Assembly: GCA_025352185.1 (NCBI GenBank)
Contig: JANXTV010000492.1
Coordinates: 1-12,442 of the forward strand
Direction of reading: 5' to 3'
From: Oligoflexia bacterium
Lineage (GTDB): Bacteria; Bdellovibrionota; UBA1018
Length of the DNA: 12,442 nt
Position 1 is the first letter of the stretch. Each line of letters opens with the position of its first letter. A program made the position numbers and the translations under genes. Shown here piece by piece: positions 1-5,577 of this stretch. Under the pieces are notes generated by a model that made no database searches, was not told where the DNA came from, and worked only from the letters and a program-made list of their open reading frames with translations.

Positions 1-6
1 ATAGTC

Positions 7-588
7 TTATACCCCCATTTTCTTCGGGAACTTCAGCGTGAGCGTATCGTTCATTTGTTCGAGCTGAAACCTTTCGGAATCCACTTGGGCTGGAGCCGGG
101 AAAGTGCGGTGGAAGCTCGAGGTATAGTACGATGCTGAACCCTCCTCCTCGGACTTCTTCTCTACTTGTCCCGAAATACTGATTTGACCGTCTTCGACCT
201 TCACTTTCAGTTTCTCCCTATTCAGATCCTTAATCGGGATGTCGTAATAGACGAAATCCTTATCTTCGCGGGTCTTCACTTCCGCCGCGGTCACGTCGGG
301 CGTGCCGAAGCGACTGAACATCTTGCTTTGAAGTTTTCTCATGGATTCAAATGGGTTTGCTCCTCCCACGAAGAGTGGGTCGTCCCTGAACGGATCGAAA
401 TCATCTACCGTGGAGGTTCTCTCGGACTTGGTATCCTCGGACTTCGGTAAAATCCGAGGATTTTCGACCACGAATTTAGGTTCCCCGGGAGATCTCCACT
501 TCCCTATTTTTTCGGCGGCGAGCACTGCGGTGATTCCGAGGACAAAGCTTACCCAGGCGATAAGGGCCTTTGAATGTATGGGTTTCAT
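7..588 (-). CDS. Exported small heat-shock protein (Hsp20/alpha-crystallin domain)
   Basis: 193 aa. Residues 1-25 form a signal peptide or N-terminal anchor (basic start, hydrophobic run 8-24, then AAEK), so the protein probably acts in the periplasm or at the membrane. A polar linker with DDFDPFRDDP (62-71) leads into an alpha-crystallin domain at about 100-190. The domain shows the usual pattern: a YYDIPIKDL strand, a KVEDGQISISG segment, an FHRTFPAP turn and the closing DTLTLKFPKK strand. The C-terminal I-x-I oligomerisation motif is missing; the protein stops right after the domain. Small Hsps bind unfolding proteins without ATP. I chose the ATG at 588 because it is preceded by AAGGAT at a suitable distance and begins the signal sequence; a longer frame to 669 would run into the upstream gene. 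It lies 5 nt after the HPF-like gene and is probably co-transcribed with it. The family is clear; location is inferred. Confidence 0.87.
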   Translation of the reverse strand: MKPIHSKALIAWVSFVLGITAVLAAEKIGKWRSPGEPKFVVENPRILPKSEDTKSERTSTVDDFDPFRDDPLFVGGANPFESMRKLQSKMFSRFGTPDVTAAEVKTREDKDFVYYDIPIKDLNREKLKVKVEDGQISISGQVEKKSEEEGSASYYTSSFHRTFPAPAQVDSERFQLEQMNDTLTLKFPKKMGV

Positions 589-593
589 ACGGG

Positions 594-956
594 TTATCCT
601 TGGAGCTGAGTTAATGGATAAGCCCGGACTGGGTGTGCGGAAGCATCCGTGCCACCACCGAAGCGCCACCGGTAAAGGCGGTCTTCGAGGCGCTCGAGTG
701 CGCGTCGAACCGCCGAGTAGGGCGTGGATCCGGCCGATTTCTCTTCAAAGTTCCGGAATCGCGATTTTACCTCCGCGACGGCGACGTAGTACCGGCCGCT
801 ATTTTCGACGCGGGCGGCGGCTAAGGCATCTTTCGGGGCGAGGGCAAGGAGCTGGGCGAGCTTCAGATTCGCCATTTTTTCTAGTTCGGGATCGGACGTA
901 ATGTTCTCGGCGGTAAACTGATAACGGCTGATTTTCTTCTCGTTCGCTGGGATCAT
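594..956 (-). CDS. HPF/RaiA-like ribosome-associated protein (probable)
   Basis: 120 aa. The order of elements resembles the HPF/RaiA (sigma54-modulation) fold: a helix at about 22-41 (ELEKMANLKLAQLL), two strands at 46-66 (AAARVENSGRYYVAVAEVKS), then a helix at 79-97 (TPYSAVRRALERLEDRLYRW) that matches the family's 'DmyaAIdaavdkLerqL' helix. Such proteins bind the 30S decoding region and idle ribosomes during stress. The tail after residue 97 is Gly-, Ala- and Pro-rich and looks unstructured. The start is fixed by a strong AGGAGG seven to eight bases upstream. It is first in a two-gene operon with the exported Hsp20, 5 nt apart, which suits a stress role. The assignment rests on pattern only; a short unrelated alpha/beta protein remains possible. 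Confidence 0.55.
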   Translation of the reverse strand: MIPANEKKISRYQFTAENITSDPELEKMANLKLAQLLALAPKDALAAARVENSGRYYVAVAEVKSRFRNFEEKSAGSTPYSAVRRALERLEDRLYRWRFGGGTDASAHPVRAYPLTQLQG

Positions 957-1147
957 ACTTTCCTCCTGTTTTATGGGCCCCCGCCCCGAGAGAGTGAGCG
1001 GGGGCTCGAGATGGGATTCCGGGGCGCGAACCCCCGGATTAATTTTAATGGCTTCAGGCTAAACGGCTGCGGTTTTCATTCGATAGGGTCTTTTCCTCCT
1101 TCTCCTTTGATTTTTAGGTTAGCTAAAGAAATTAAAAAAAGTTTGAG
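957..1147 (-). promoter_or_regulatory. Long structured 5' leader of the HPF-like/hsp20 operon
   Basis: From the predicted transcription start (about 1147) to the first ATG there are roughly 190 nt. Two GC-rich hairpins are visible: arms 975-984 and 998-1007 (GCCCCCGC/GCGGGGGC core, 13-nt loop), and arms 1018-1024 and 1032-1038 (CCGGGG/CCCCGG, 7-nt loop). The first ends about 10 nt before the AGGAGG of the HPF-like gene. Neither is followed by a T-run, so they are not simple terminators. Upstream, an AAGGAGG near 1100 precedes a six-codon frame (MKTAAV, stop), though the spacing of about 15 nt is long. The structure is visible; a regulatory role is inferred. Confidence 0.4.
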
Positions 1148-1153
1148 AAACGC

Positions 1154-1182
1154 ATTAAAAGTCATTAAACCGGCAGTGTAGA
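1154..1182 (-). promoter_or_regulatory. Predicted sigma70-type promoter of the HPF-like/hsp20 operon
   Basis: Reading the minus strand, TCTACA (1182-1177) and TTTAAT (1159-1154) are separated by 17 nt. They match the -35 and -10 consensus at 4/6 and 5/6. The site lies in an AT-rich stretch upstream of the long leader. No sigma32-type heat-shock promoter was obvious. Confidence 0.4.
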
Positions 1183-1202
1183 TTAACTTTACATTTCCCT
1201 CC

Positions 1203-1238
1203 TGAGCCGACTCTAGTTCCACGTTCGGCTCATTTTTT
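1203..1238 (+). terminator. Orphan rho-independent terminator (plus strand)
   Basis: TGAGCCGA (1203-1210) and TCGGCTCA (1225-1232) form an 8-bp perfect stem with a 14-nt loop, followed directly by six T residues (1233-1238). The T-run fits only plus-strand transcription. No plus-strand gene precedes it in the window, so it may end a small RNA or block antisense reading into the hsp20 operon's control region. Confidence 0.5.
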
Positions 1239-1252
1239 ACGATGGTTTAGCG

Positions 1253-1281
1253 TTCAGAATTGTCAAAAAATAATTTATAAG
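1253..1281 (+). promoter_or_regulatory. Predicted promoter for the small protein gene
   Basis: TTCAGA (1253-1258), 17 nt, then TATAAG (1276-1281), in an AT-rich stretch just after the orphan terminator. The matches to -35/-10 are 4/6 and 5/6. Transcription would start near 1288, giving a leader of about 170 nt before the ATG at 1462. Confidence 0.35.
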
Positions 1282-1331
1282 TTTCTGAAAGCATTCGGGA
1301 TTTACACTCATCTCCCGTAAGGGCAAACCGA

Positions 1332-1461
1332 ACCGGCCGGCCGGTATGGTCCCGGGAGTGGGGGGCCGAATAGTGAGCCTTTAGCCCCGCAGCTCCCGGA
1401 ATGAGGGTGAATATCGCGCTTTAAATTGCCCTCCGTGTCCGATCCGGTATAGATAGGCCCC
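1332..1461 (+). promoter_or_regulatory. Structured leader upstream of the small protein gene
   Basis: A perfect 14-bp palindrome ACCGGCCGGCCGGT lies at 1332-1345. It is followed by a long hairpin with outer arms CCGGGAG (1352-1358) and CTCCCGG (1393-1399); inside, a G-run (1360-1365) can pair with CCCC (1385-1388). The same G-run plus CC could instead pair with GGCCCC at 1456-1461, just before the ATG at 1462. Two mutually exclusive pairings, one covering the ribosome-binding site, are the layout of a translational switch. The pairings are visible; the function is inferred. Confidence 0.35.
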
Positions 1462-1656
1462 ATGAAGGGTAACGGTCTTAGCTCCACCACTCGAACGCTT
1501 ATTAAGAAGGCGACTCGCCAGTCGAACTTCGCATCCGCGCAAGTCGGTTACCTCGCCGCGAAAGAAAAGCAAAAATCACTCCGCCTCCAAGCCGAGAAGG
1601 CAGAGTTAGAACGTCGCCAGCGGGATGCCCTTAAGGCATCAGAAGTTCAAAAATAA
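1462..1656 (+). CDS. Small basic helical protein, unknown function
   Basis: 64 aa. I do not recognise a family. Residues 1-25 are Ser/Thr/Lys/Arg-rich; residues 32-62 form a highly charged predicted helix with alternating Lys/Arg, Glu and Ala/Leu, such as AAKEKQKSLRLQAEKAELER, which could be a short coiled coil. There is no signal peptide or membrane segment. The ATG follows a weak AGATAGG, and the leader may fold over it. A weak hairpin CCCTT/AAGGG (1660-1674) lies just after the stop and may help end transcription. The gene sits alone between the orphan terminator and the hydrolase. The normal amino-acid mix and the promoter-leader arrangement speak for a real gene; its short length and weak ribosome-binding site speak against. 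Confidence 0.45.
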   Translation: MKGNGLSSTTRTLIKKATRQSNFASAQVGYLAAKEKQKSLRLQAEKAELERRQRDALKASEVQK

Positions 1657-1699
1657 CTTCCCTTTGTTGAAGGGTGCTGAGTAAGTCTTTTCGGAATCT

Positions 1700-1741
1700 G
1701 GATTGAACTTTCTATTTCGGCCGTGGCACCATCGAGCCACT
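1700..1741 (+). promoter_or_regulatory. Conserved upstream box, copy 1 (promoter-like)
   Basis: A 42-nt stretch ending exactly at the hydrolase ATG matches the stretch before the BrkB/YihY gene at 30 of 42 positions with no gaps, and 27 of the first 34. The shared core is GGATTGAAYTTYCTATTYC, five or so variable bases, then GTGGCAYCATC. Most core differences are C/T changes. TTGAAY fits a -35 element; 17 nt later lies GCAYCA, which is not a sigma70 -10, so an alternative sigma factor or an activator site is possible. No Shine-Dalgarno sequence separates the box from the ATG. Confidence 0.5.
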
Positions 1742-2704
1742 ATGAAAAACATTCCTTCGGTACTCAGTGTCTGCACGCTTGCATCTCTTTTTTTCGTATC
1801 GGCTTTTGCTTCCGCGCCGCAGGTGAAAACTCAGGCTCCTGGCTTTTACCGGATGATGCTCGGCACGACGGAGATCACCGTTTTGTTTGATGGTTTTTTT
1901 CCGATCAAACCGAAAGAGCTGATGGTTCCCTCGATCCCGAAGTCGGAAGCCGCGCTCGCCCGATCGTACCAGGGTGAACTCGTTCTGACTTCAGTGAACG
2001 CGTTTCTCGTGAATACCGGAACGAAGCTCGTGTTGATCGACGCTGGATGCGGGGCCTTTTTCGGACCGTCGTTCGGTCAGCTCGTCGAAAATCTTAAAGC
2101 CTCGGGATATTCTCCCGACCAAGTCGACGAAGTGGCGATTACCCACATGCACTCCGACCACCTCGGAGGAATTATGCGCGACGGAAAAGCGGTTTTCCCG
2201 CACGCTACGATTCGTATGGACCAGGCTGACGCCGACTACTGGTTAAAGCTTTCAAACGCAGAAGGGAAGCAGTCCCCGATTAAGGAGATGTTCGCAAACT
2301 CCGTCGCGGCCGTGGCGCCCTACCAGGCGGCGAAACAGTTTAAGCCTTTTCATGGAAAGACCGAGATCGTCCCGGGCATCACCGCGCTGCCGAGCTACGG
2401 CCATACTCCCGGCCACACGAGTTACGCAGTGGAATCGGGCGGAAAGAAGTTACTGCTCGTGGGAGACCTACTCCACGTCGAGGCGATTCAGTTTCCTGAT
2501 CCCTCGGTCGGTGTCGGGTTCGATACCGATATGAAGGCGGCCACTACCCAGCGGGTGGCGGCTTTTAGGGACGCGGCTAAAGCGGGTTACCTCATCGGGG
2601 CCGTCCACCTACCGTTCCCGGGAATCGGTCACGTTTCGGCGGAGAAATCGGGCTTTCGATACCTCCCGATTCCGTACGGACCGGTTGCGACCGACGCGAA
2701 GTAA
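1742..2704 (+). CDS. Secreted MBL-fold hydrolase, methyl parathion hydrolase/lactonase-like
   Basis: 320 aa with a signal peptide at 1-25 (MKNIPSVL..., cleavage probably after AFASA). The rest is a metallo-beta-lactamase-fold enzyme with a complete dinuclear metal set: H135, H137, D139 and H140 in THMHSDHLGG, H221 in GHTPGHT, D242 in LLVGDLL, and H289 in GAVHLPFPGIGH. From memory it resembles methyl parathion hydrolase over its whole length, including APQVKT, LVNTGTKLVLID, QVDEVAITHMH and FRDAAKAGYLI. At positions I recall as deciding organophosphate versus lactone/ester activity, it has L60, H245, V258 and F260, the lactonase-like state. A periplasmic lactonase or arylesterase is therefore more likely than a phosphotriesterase. 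The ATG at 1742 is chosen over an in-frame TTG at 1703 because the signal peptide starts here; the TTG lies inside the conserved box. The family is firm, the substrate is inferred. Confidence 0.85.
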   Translation: MKNIPSVLSVCTLASLFFVSAFASAPQVKTQAPGFYRMMLGTTEITVLFDGFFPIKPKELMVPSIPKSEAALARSYQGELVLTSVNAFLVNTGTKLVLIDAGCGAFFGPSFGQLVENLKASGYSPDQVDEVAITHMHSDHLGGIMRDGKAVFPHATIRMDQADADYWLKLSNAEGKQSPIKEMFANSVAAVAPYQAAKQFKPFHGKTEIVPGITALPSYGHTPGHTSYAVESGGKKLLLVGDLLHVEAIQFPDPSVGVGFDTDMKAATTQRVAAFRDAAKAGYLIGAVHLPFPGIGHVSAEKSGFRYLPIPYGPVATDAK

Positions 2705-2744
2705 ACGAATCCCTTTTTATCGCGGAATTTACTTATTACGGAAC

Positions 2745-3305
2745 TTACAGCTTTGCGCCGGACCTTGCGTTCACGATGGCCCGTGCTTCCTCGAGGTGCG
2801 TCGCTACATGGCCCCGAGTTTTTTGGAGGTAAGCCTTAAATTCCGCATTCTGGGCGGCGGGAATGAGTTGATCGTCGAGCTTTTTCAGTAGCTCTTCGTG
2901 CATGCTTACTTGTTGCGCCATGTATCCGTTATCGAATGCCGCCCCTTTCAGCTTTTTCAAGCCCGCGGTGGTACTTTCCGCATTATCCTCGAGCGCTTCA
3001 GCGTCCGAATTTTTCTTCGGATTAATTTTCGCGTTTTTCGTAATCTTTTTCGCTTCATCGCGATTCATTTTATGTTGGGAAATCATCTTCTCGGCGAAGT
3101 TTTTAACCGCCGGTGCCTCGCCTTGTTTTTTCGCCAGCTGGGCTGCATCGATCTCCGCATCATTCGCGGTCAGGAGAATTTTTGCGATTTGGGCGTCGTC
3201 GAGCGCGGGGGACATTGAATCTTCGGCGGCAATCGCCGCACCGGAGACGAGGCAAAGAAAGGGAAGTAAGGTAAAAGGTTTTAGGCGGGATAGGGTTTTG
3301 TTCAT
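2745..3305 (-). CDS. Exported DUF4142 protein
   Basis: 186 aa. Residues 1-27 form a signal peptide (MNKTLSRLKPF, hydrophobic core, AAIAAED). The mature part is all-helical and matches the DUF4142 (ferritin-like, 'putative outer membrane protein') pattern: ILLTANDAEIDAAQLAKKQG, VKNFAEKMISQHKMNRDEAKK, then MHEELLKKLDDQLIPAA and a terminal helix with THLEEARAIV. The biochemical role of this family is unknown; members occur widely in soil bacteria and often in stress-related settings. The frame is open to 3374, but the start at 3305 is chosen because it begins the signal peptide; no clear Shine-Dalgarno precedes it. It is divergent from the BrkB/YihY gene and convergent with the hydrolase gene (40 bp, no clear terminator seen). 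Confidence 0.82.
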   Translation of the reverse strand: MNKTLSRLKPFTLLPFLCLVSGAAIAAEDSMSPALDDAQIAKILLTANDAEIDAAQLAKKQGEAPAVKNFAEKMISQHKMNRDEAKKITKNAKINPKKNSDAEALEDNAESTTAGLKKLKGAAFDNGYMAQQVSMHEELLKKLDDQLIPAAQNAEFKAYLQKTRGHVATHLEEARAIVNARSGAKL

Positions 3306-3376
3306 AAGCCCGAAGTAGCAATCGGTATGCCGTAGTTCACCGGGGCGGAATGGGCGAGTCCCGTTGTCGCTCATGA

Positions 3377-3418
3377 GGATTGAATTTCCTATTCCTTCAG
3401 TGGCATCATCTCGGCCGT
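3377..3418 (+). promoter_or_regulatory. Conserved upstream box, copy 2 (promoter-like)
   Basis: This is the second copy of the 42-nt box, again ending exactly at the start codon (3419). TTGAAT lies at 3380-3385 and GTGGCATCATC at 3400-3410. Again there is no Shine-Dalgarno. If TTGAAY is the -35, transcription would begin within a few bases of the ATG, giving an almost leaderless mRNA. Confidence 0.5.
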
Positions 3419-4321
3419 ATGGAAGTGGCGAAAGATATGACCGAGGTCAGAAAGTTTTTTAAAACTCTGGGTGCCACCTACTCACAGTGGTCGGATGATC
3501 ACGGGTCGATGCTGGCTTCGAGCCTAGCGTATTATACGATGTTTTCGATGGCGCCGTTACTCGTCATCAGCATCGCACTGGCGGCACTGATCTTCGGTGA
3601 CGAAGCGTCCTCCGGGCAGCTATTTTCCGCGGTTCGGGACCTCGTGGGAGACGAAGGGGCGGCGACGATCCAAAGCATGGTCCAGAGTGCGAACCAACAT
3701 AAGGAAGGCGGAATTTTAGCGACCTGTCTAGGAGTGATCACGTTAATGATCGGCGCTACGAGCGTATTCATTTCCCTACAGGAGTCTCTGAACCTCATCT
3801 GGGGGGTGGTTCAGAAGAGAGATGCGGGCCTGCTAGGAATGCTCCGTCAGAGGCTTCTGTCTTTCGGAATGGTTGGTGGCATCGCTTTCCTGCTCCTCGT
3901 TTCGCTCGTGGCAAGTGCCGCGCTCTCGGCCCTGGGAAAGTTCATGAGTTCAGGACTTCCCGGGGGTTTAGCCTTATGGCACATCGTTAATTTCGTCGTA
4001 TCCTTCGGGGTAACGACTTGTTTATTCGCGATGATTTTTAAAATTCTCCCCGACGTAAAACTAAAATGGCGATGGGTCTGGAAGGGTGCGATTTTTACTT
4101 CATTTCTCTTCGAGATCGGAAAATTTGCCATCGGCCTCTATCTCGGAAAAGGGAGCGTGGCTTCGTCTTACGGGGCGGCGGGATCTATCGCGGTCGTCCT
4201 CATCTGGATCTACTATTCCTCGATCATTCTCTTTCTCGGGGCGGAGTTTACGAAAGTTAATTTAAAGGACCGAAAAGTGACGATTGAGGCCGCGGCGGGG
4301 GCTAGTTTTTTACGCACGTAA
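3419..4321 (+). CDS. BrkB/YihY (UPF0761) family inner-membrane protein
   Basis: 300 aa with six predicted membrane segments: about 33-59, 97-120, 147-171, 186-209, 222-242 and 255-275. Family marks are the N-terminal ASSLAYYTMFSMAPLLVI segment, SVFISLQESLNLIWGV after the second segment, ILPDVKLKWRWVWKGAIFTS in the loop before the fifth, and SYGAAGSIAVVLIWIYYSS followed by FLGAEFTKV at the end. These are typical of YihY/BrkB proteins. The transport or regulatory function is unsettled; the old RNase BN name is an error. A short charged cytoplasmic tail ends at residue 300. ATG 3419 is chosen because it directly follows the conserved box; the in-frame TTG at 3380 lies inside the box, and M7 is another possible start. 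It is probably monocistronic, with its stop codon inside the convergent hairpin. Confidence 0.88.
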   Translation: MEVAKDMTEVRKFFKTLGATYSQWSDDHGSMLASSLAYYTMFSMAPLLVISIALAALIFGDEASSGQLFSAVRDLVGDEGAATIQSMVQSANQHKEGGILATCLGVITLMIGATSVFISLQESLNLIWGVVQKRDAGLLGMLRQRLLSFGMVGGIAFLLLVSLVASAALSALGKFMSSGLPGGLALWHIVNFVVSFGVTTCLFAMIFKILPDVKLKWRWVWKGAIFTSFLFEIGKFAIGLYLGKGSVASSYGAAGSIAVVLIWIYYSSIILFLGAEFTKVNLKDRKVTIEAAAGASFLRT

Positions 4322-4362
4322 GGAGGGAGCGCCACGATCCCGCGTCCCCATCCTTACGTGCG
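4313..4362. terminator. Hairpin between convergent genes
   Basis: CGCACGTAAGGA (4313-4324) and TCCTTACGTGCG (4351-4362) form a perfect 12-bp inverted repeat with a 26-nt loop. It sits between the BrkB/YihY and DUF3494 genes, which converge here, and includes the BrkB stop codon TAA. Neither side has a T-run in the right place, so it may act through RNA stability or with Rho rather than as a classic intrinsic terminator. Confidence 0.5.
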
Positions 4363-4368
4363 CACGAT

Positions 4369-5136
4369 TTATGGCTGCGTGATTGCGTTATTATCGAGGT
4401 TAACCCGAGTCTGGGCGAAAGCTCGTCCCGTCAGGGACGCGAGGTTACCGAGGGTGATCGCGGTTTGGGAGTAGATGTTCCCTTCGAAGTGCGAAGTAGA
4501 GCCGGTCGTAACTTGGCCGGCGACTTGCCAGTATACGTTTCTCGCGAGCGCTCCGCCCGTGAGGACGACGCTATAAGCGGCGGCGATCGTCACGTTCTGC
4601 GCGACTTGGAAAACCCAGACATCGGTCGAGCTCCCGTTCAGTGTGAGGTTACCACCGGCACTTCCAACGCTGGTCGACCAGTAGTGAACTCCCGGAGGAA
4701 TGGTCTGCGACCCGAGGATTCCGGTATGGAGTTCAGTATCGATCGGCGCCCGGCCGGCGAGTTCGGTGTAGGTCGTCTGCATATTTCCAATGGCGGACGT
4801 GAGGACCGTCGGAGTCGGGGCCGCGTAGTCGGCGGCGTAAATTTTTCCAACGACCGAAGCGGACGTCGAAAACGTATTCGAAGAGTCGGCGGTGAGGCCG
4901 AAACCCGTGATGTAGGTGGCGGCGGCGGGACTCACCCCTAGATTCCCGTAGATCGTAGAACCGGTTGCGTTCGAGATTCCAGTTTTAGCCAGGATGACGT
5001 AGCCGTTTGCGCTGGAAAGATCCGTGGTCGCGGAAGGGGAGGAGCCGCAACCGAAGAGGAGACTGCCGAAGGTCAGAGCGGCGATGGCGAATTTTAGATG
5101 AGAGACAGGGGCATTGAAAAGAGAGAATTTAATCAT
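4369..5136 (-). CDS. DUF3494 ice-binding-like lipoprotein
   Basis: 255 aa. A lipoprotein signal ends in LLFGC, with the lipidated Cys at 30, followed by a Ser/Ala/Thr linker. The rest (about 43-255) is a DUF3494 domain, the fold of many bacterial and fungal ice-binding proteins: YVILAKTGISNATGSTIYGN at the start, NTFSTSASVVGKIYAADYA, the cap-helix region (VLTSAIGNMQTTYTELAGR), GSQTIPPGVHYWST, DVWVFQVAQNVTIAA, and NIYSQTAITLGNLASLTGRA at the end. Many Thr, Ser and Ala residues suit a beta-solenoid face. Not every DUF3494 protein binds ice; adhesion is an alternative. The start is backed by AAAGGA seven bases upstream and by the signal sequence. It is divergent from the kimA-like gene; I found no convincing promoter of its own. 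Confidence 0.88.
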   Translation of the reverse strand: MIKFSLFNAPVSHLKFAIAALTFGSLLFGCGSSPSATTDLSSANGYVILAKTGISNATGSTIYGNLGVSPAAATYITGFGLTADSSNTFSTSASVVGKIYAADYAAPTPTVLTSAIGNMQTTYTELAGRAPIDTELHTGILGSQTIPPGVHYWSTSVGSAGGNLTLNGSSTDVWVFQVAQNVTIAAAYSVVLTGGALARNVYWQVAGQVTTGSTSHFEGNIYSQTAITLGNLASLTGRAFAQTRVNLDNNAITQP

Positions 5137-5577
5137 TGATTCCTTTTACGGTTTTCGGCCGGTGCTTAGCCCGATCTCTTCAGGTTACGTTGCATGGACT
5201 TTATAGATACGCCCTTTACGCCCCATCGCGCCCTAAGGCGGGGCAGACGAGTAGAGTGGTAAAAAAACCTAAATTTATTCGGTATTTCTGGGCTTTCTCA
5301 CGTGACATCACCCAAGTGATAGGCCGAAGGGCAGGCGCGGTTGCGAAGTATTTCGGACGACCGCGAGGGTCGCCTTGGGATTGGGCAATTCGTCTGAAAG
5401 TCTTGAAGTCGAACGGTAAGCCGGCCTAGAAAAAATGAAGAGGAGGTTTCAGACCCAGCGCTCGCTTGAAGACTTTGAATCATTCGGTATAAAGAAAGTA
5501 TAAAATTTTCGGACGCCCCATCGGGTATTGTGGCACCGCGCATCGAAGGACATAGTCGACTCTCCGGGAGACGATTT
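5137..5577. promoter_or_regulatory. 441-bp divergent intergenic region with palindromes
   Basis: This is the shared upstream region of the DUF3494 and kimA-like genes. It holds TCACGTGA (5298-5305) directly beside ATCAC-CCAA-GTGAT (5307-5320), and a longer inverted repeat TTTCGGACGA (5351-5360) / TCGTCTGAAA (5390-5399), perfect apart from one G-U pair, around a second small stem (CGACC/GGTCG, 5358-5372). No protein-like reading frame and no recognised riboswitch was seen. In particular I did not find a ydaO-type c-di-AMP element, which precedes kimA in Bacillus. Confidence 0.4.
5466..5504 (+). promoter_or_regulatory. Predicted sigma70-type promoter(s) of the kimA-like gene
   Basis: TTGAAG (5466-5471), 16 nt, TATAAA (5488-5493). 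An overlapping alternative is TTGAAT (5475-5480), 18 nt, TATAAA (5499-5504). Either gives a leader of about 70-80 nt before the ATG at 5578. Confidence 0.5.

Noticed and set aside
341..901. Plus-strand open frame of 186 codons opposite the Hsp20 and HPF-like genes
   Set aside because: It is Arg/Ser/Gly-rich, lacks a ribosome-binding site and lies fully against two well-supported minus-strand genes.
1018..1038. GGGGTTCGCGCCCC hairpin as a tRNA T-arm
   Set aside because: The loop does not fit TTCRANN, and no acceptor, D or anticodon arms surround it.
1160..1192. Sigma28-like TAAAGTTA ... GCCG on the minus strand upstream of the hsp20 operon
   Set aside because: Spacing is 9 instead of 11 nt and the GCCGATAA part is incomplete; the sigma70-type match nearby is better.
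1724..1741. GTGGCAC upstream of the hydrolase gene as a sigma54 promoter (TGGCAY-N5-TTGC)
   Set aside because: The -12 GC is absent in this copy, and transcription would begin downstream of the ATG.
2902..3318. Plus-strand open frame of 138 codons opposite the DUF4142 gene
   Set aside because: It is the complement of a recognised family member; its Phe/Ser-rich make-up mirrors the Lys/Glu/Ala-rich real protein.
4465..4941. Plus-strand open frame of 158 codons opposite the DUF3494 gene
   Set aside because: Arg/Gly-rich off-frame read with no start signal; the minus-strand DUF3494 match is unambiguous.
5136..5429. Plus-strand open frame of 97 codons in the divergent intergenic region
   Set aside because: No ribosome-binding site, its start overlaps the DUF3494 start, the composition is Arg-rich, and it runs through several palindromes.
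5400..5577. c-di-AMP (ydaO-type) riboswitch before the kimA-like gene
   Set aside because: I looked for it because Bacillus kimA has one, but no matching conserved core was seen and the predicted leader of about 75 nt is too short.
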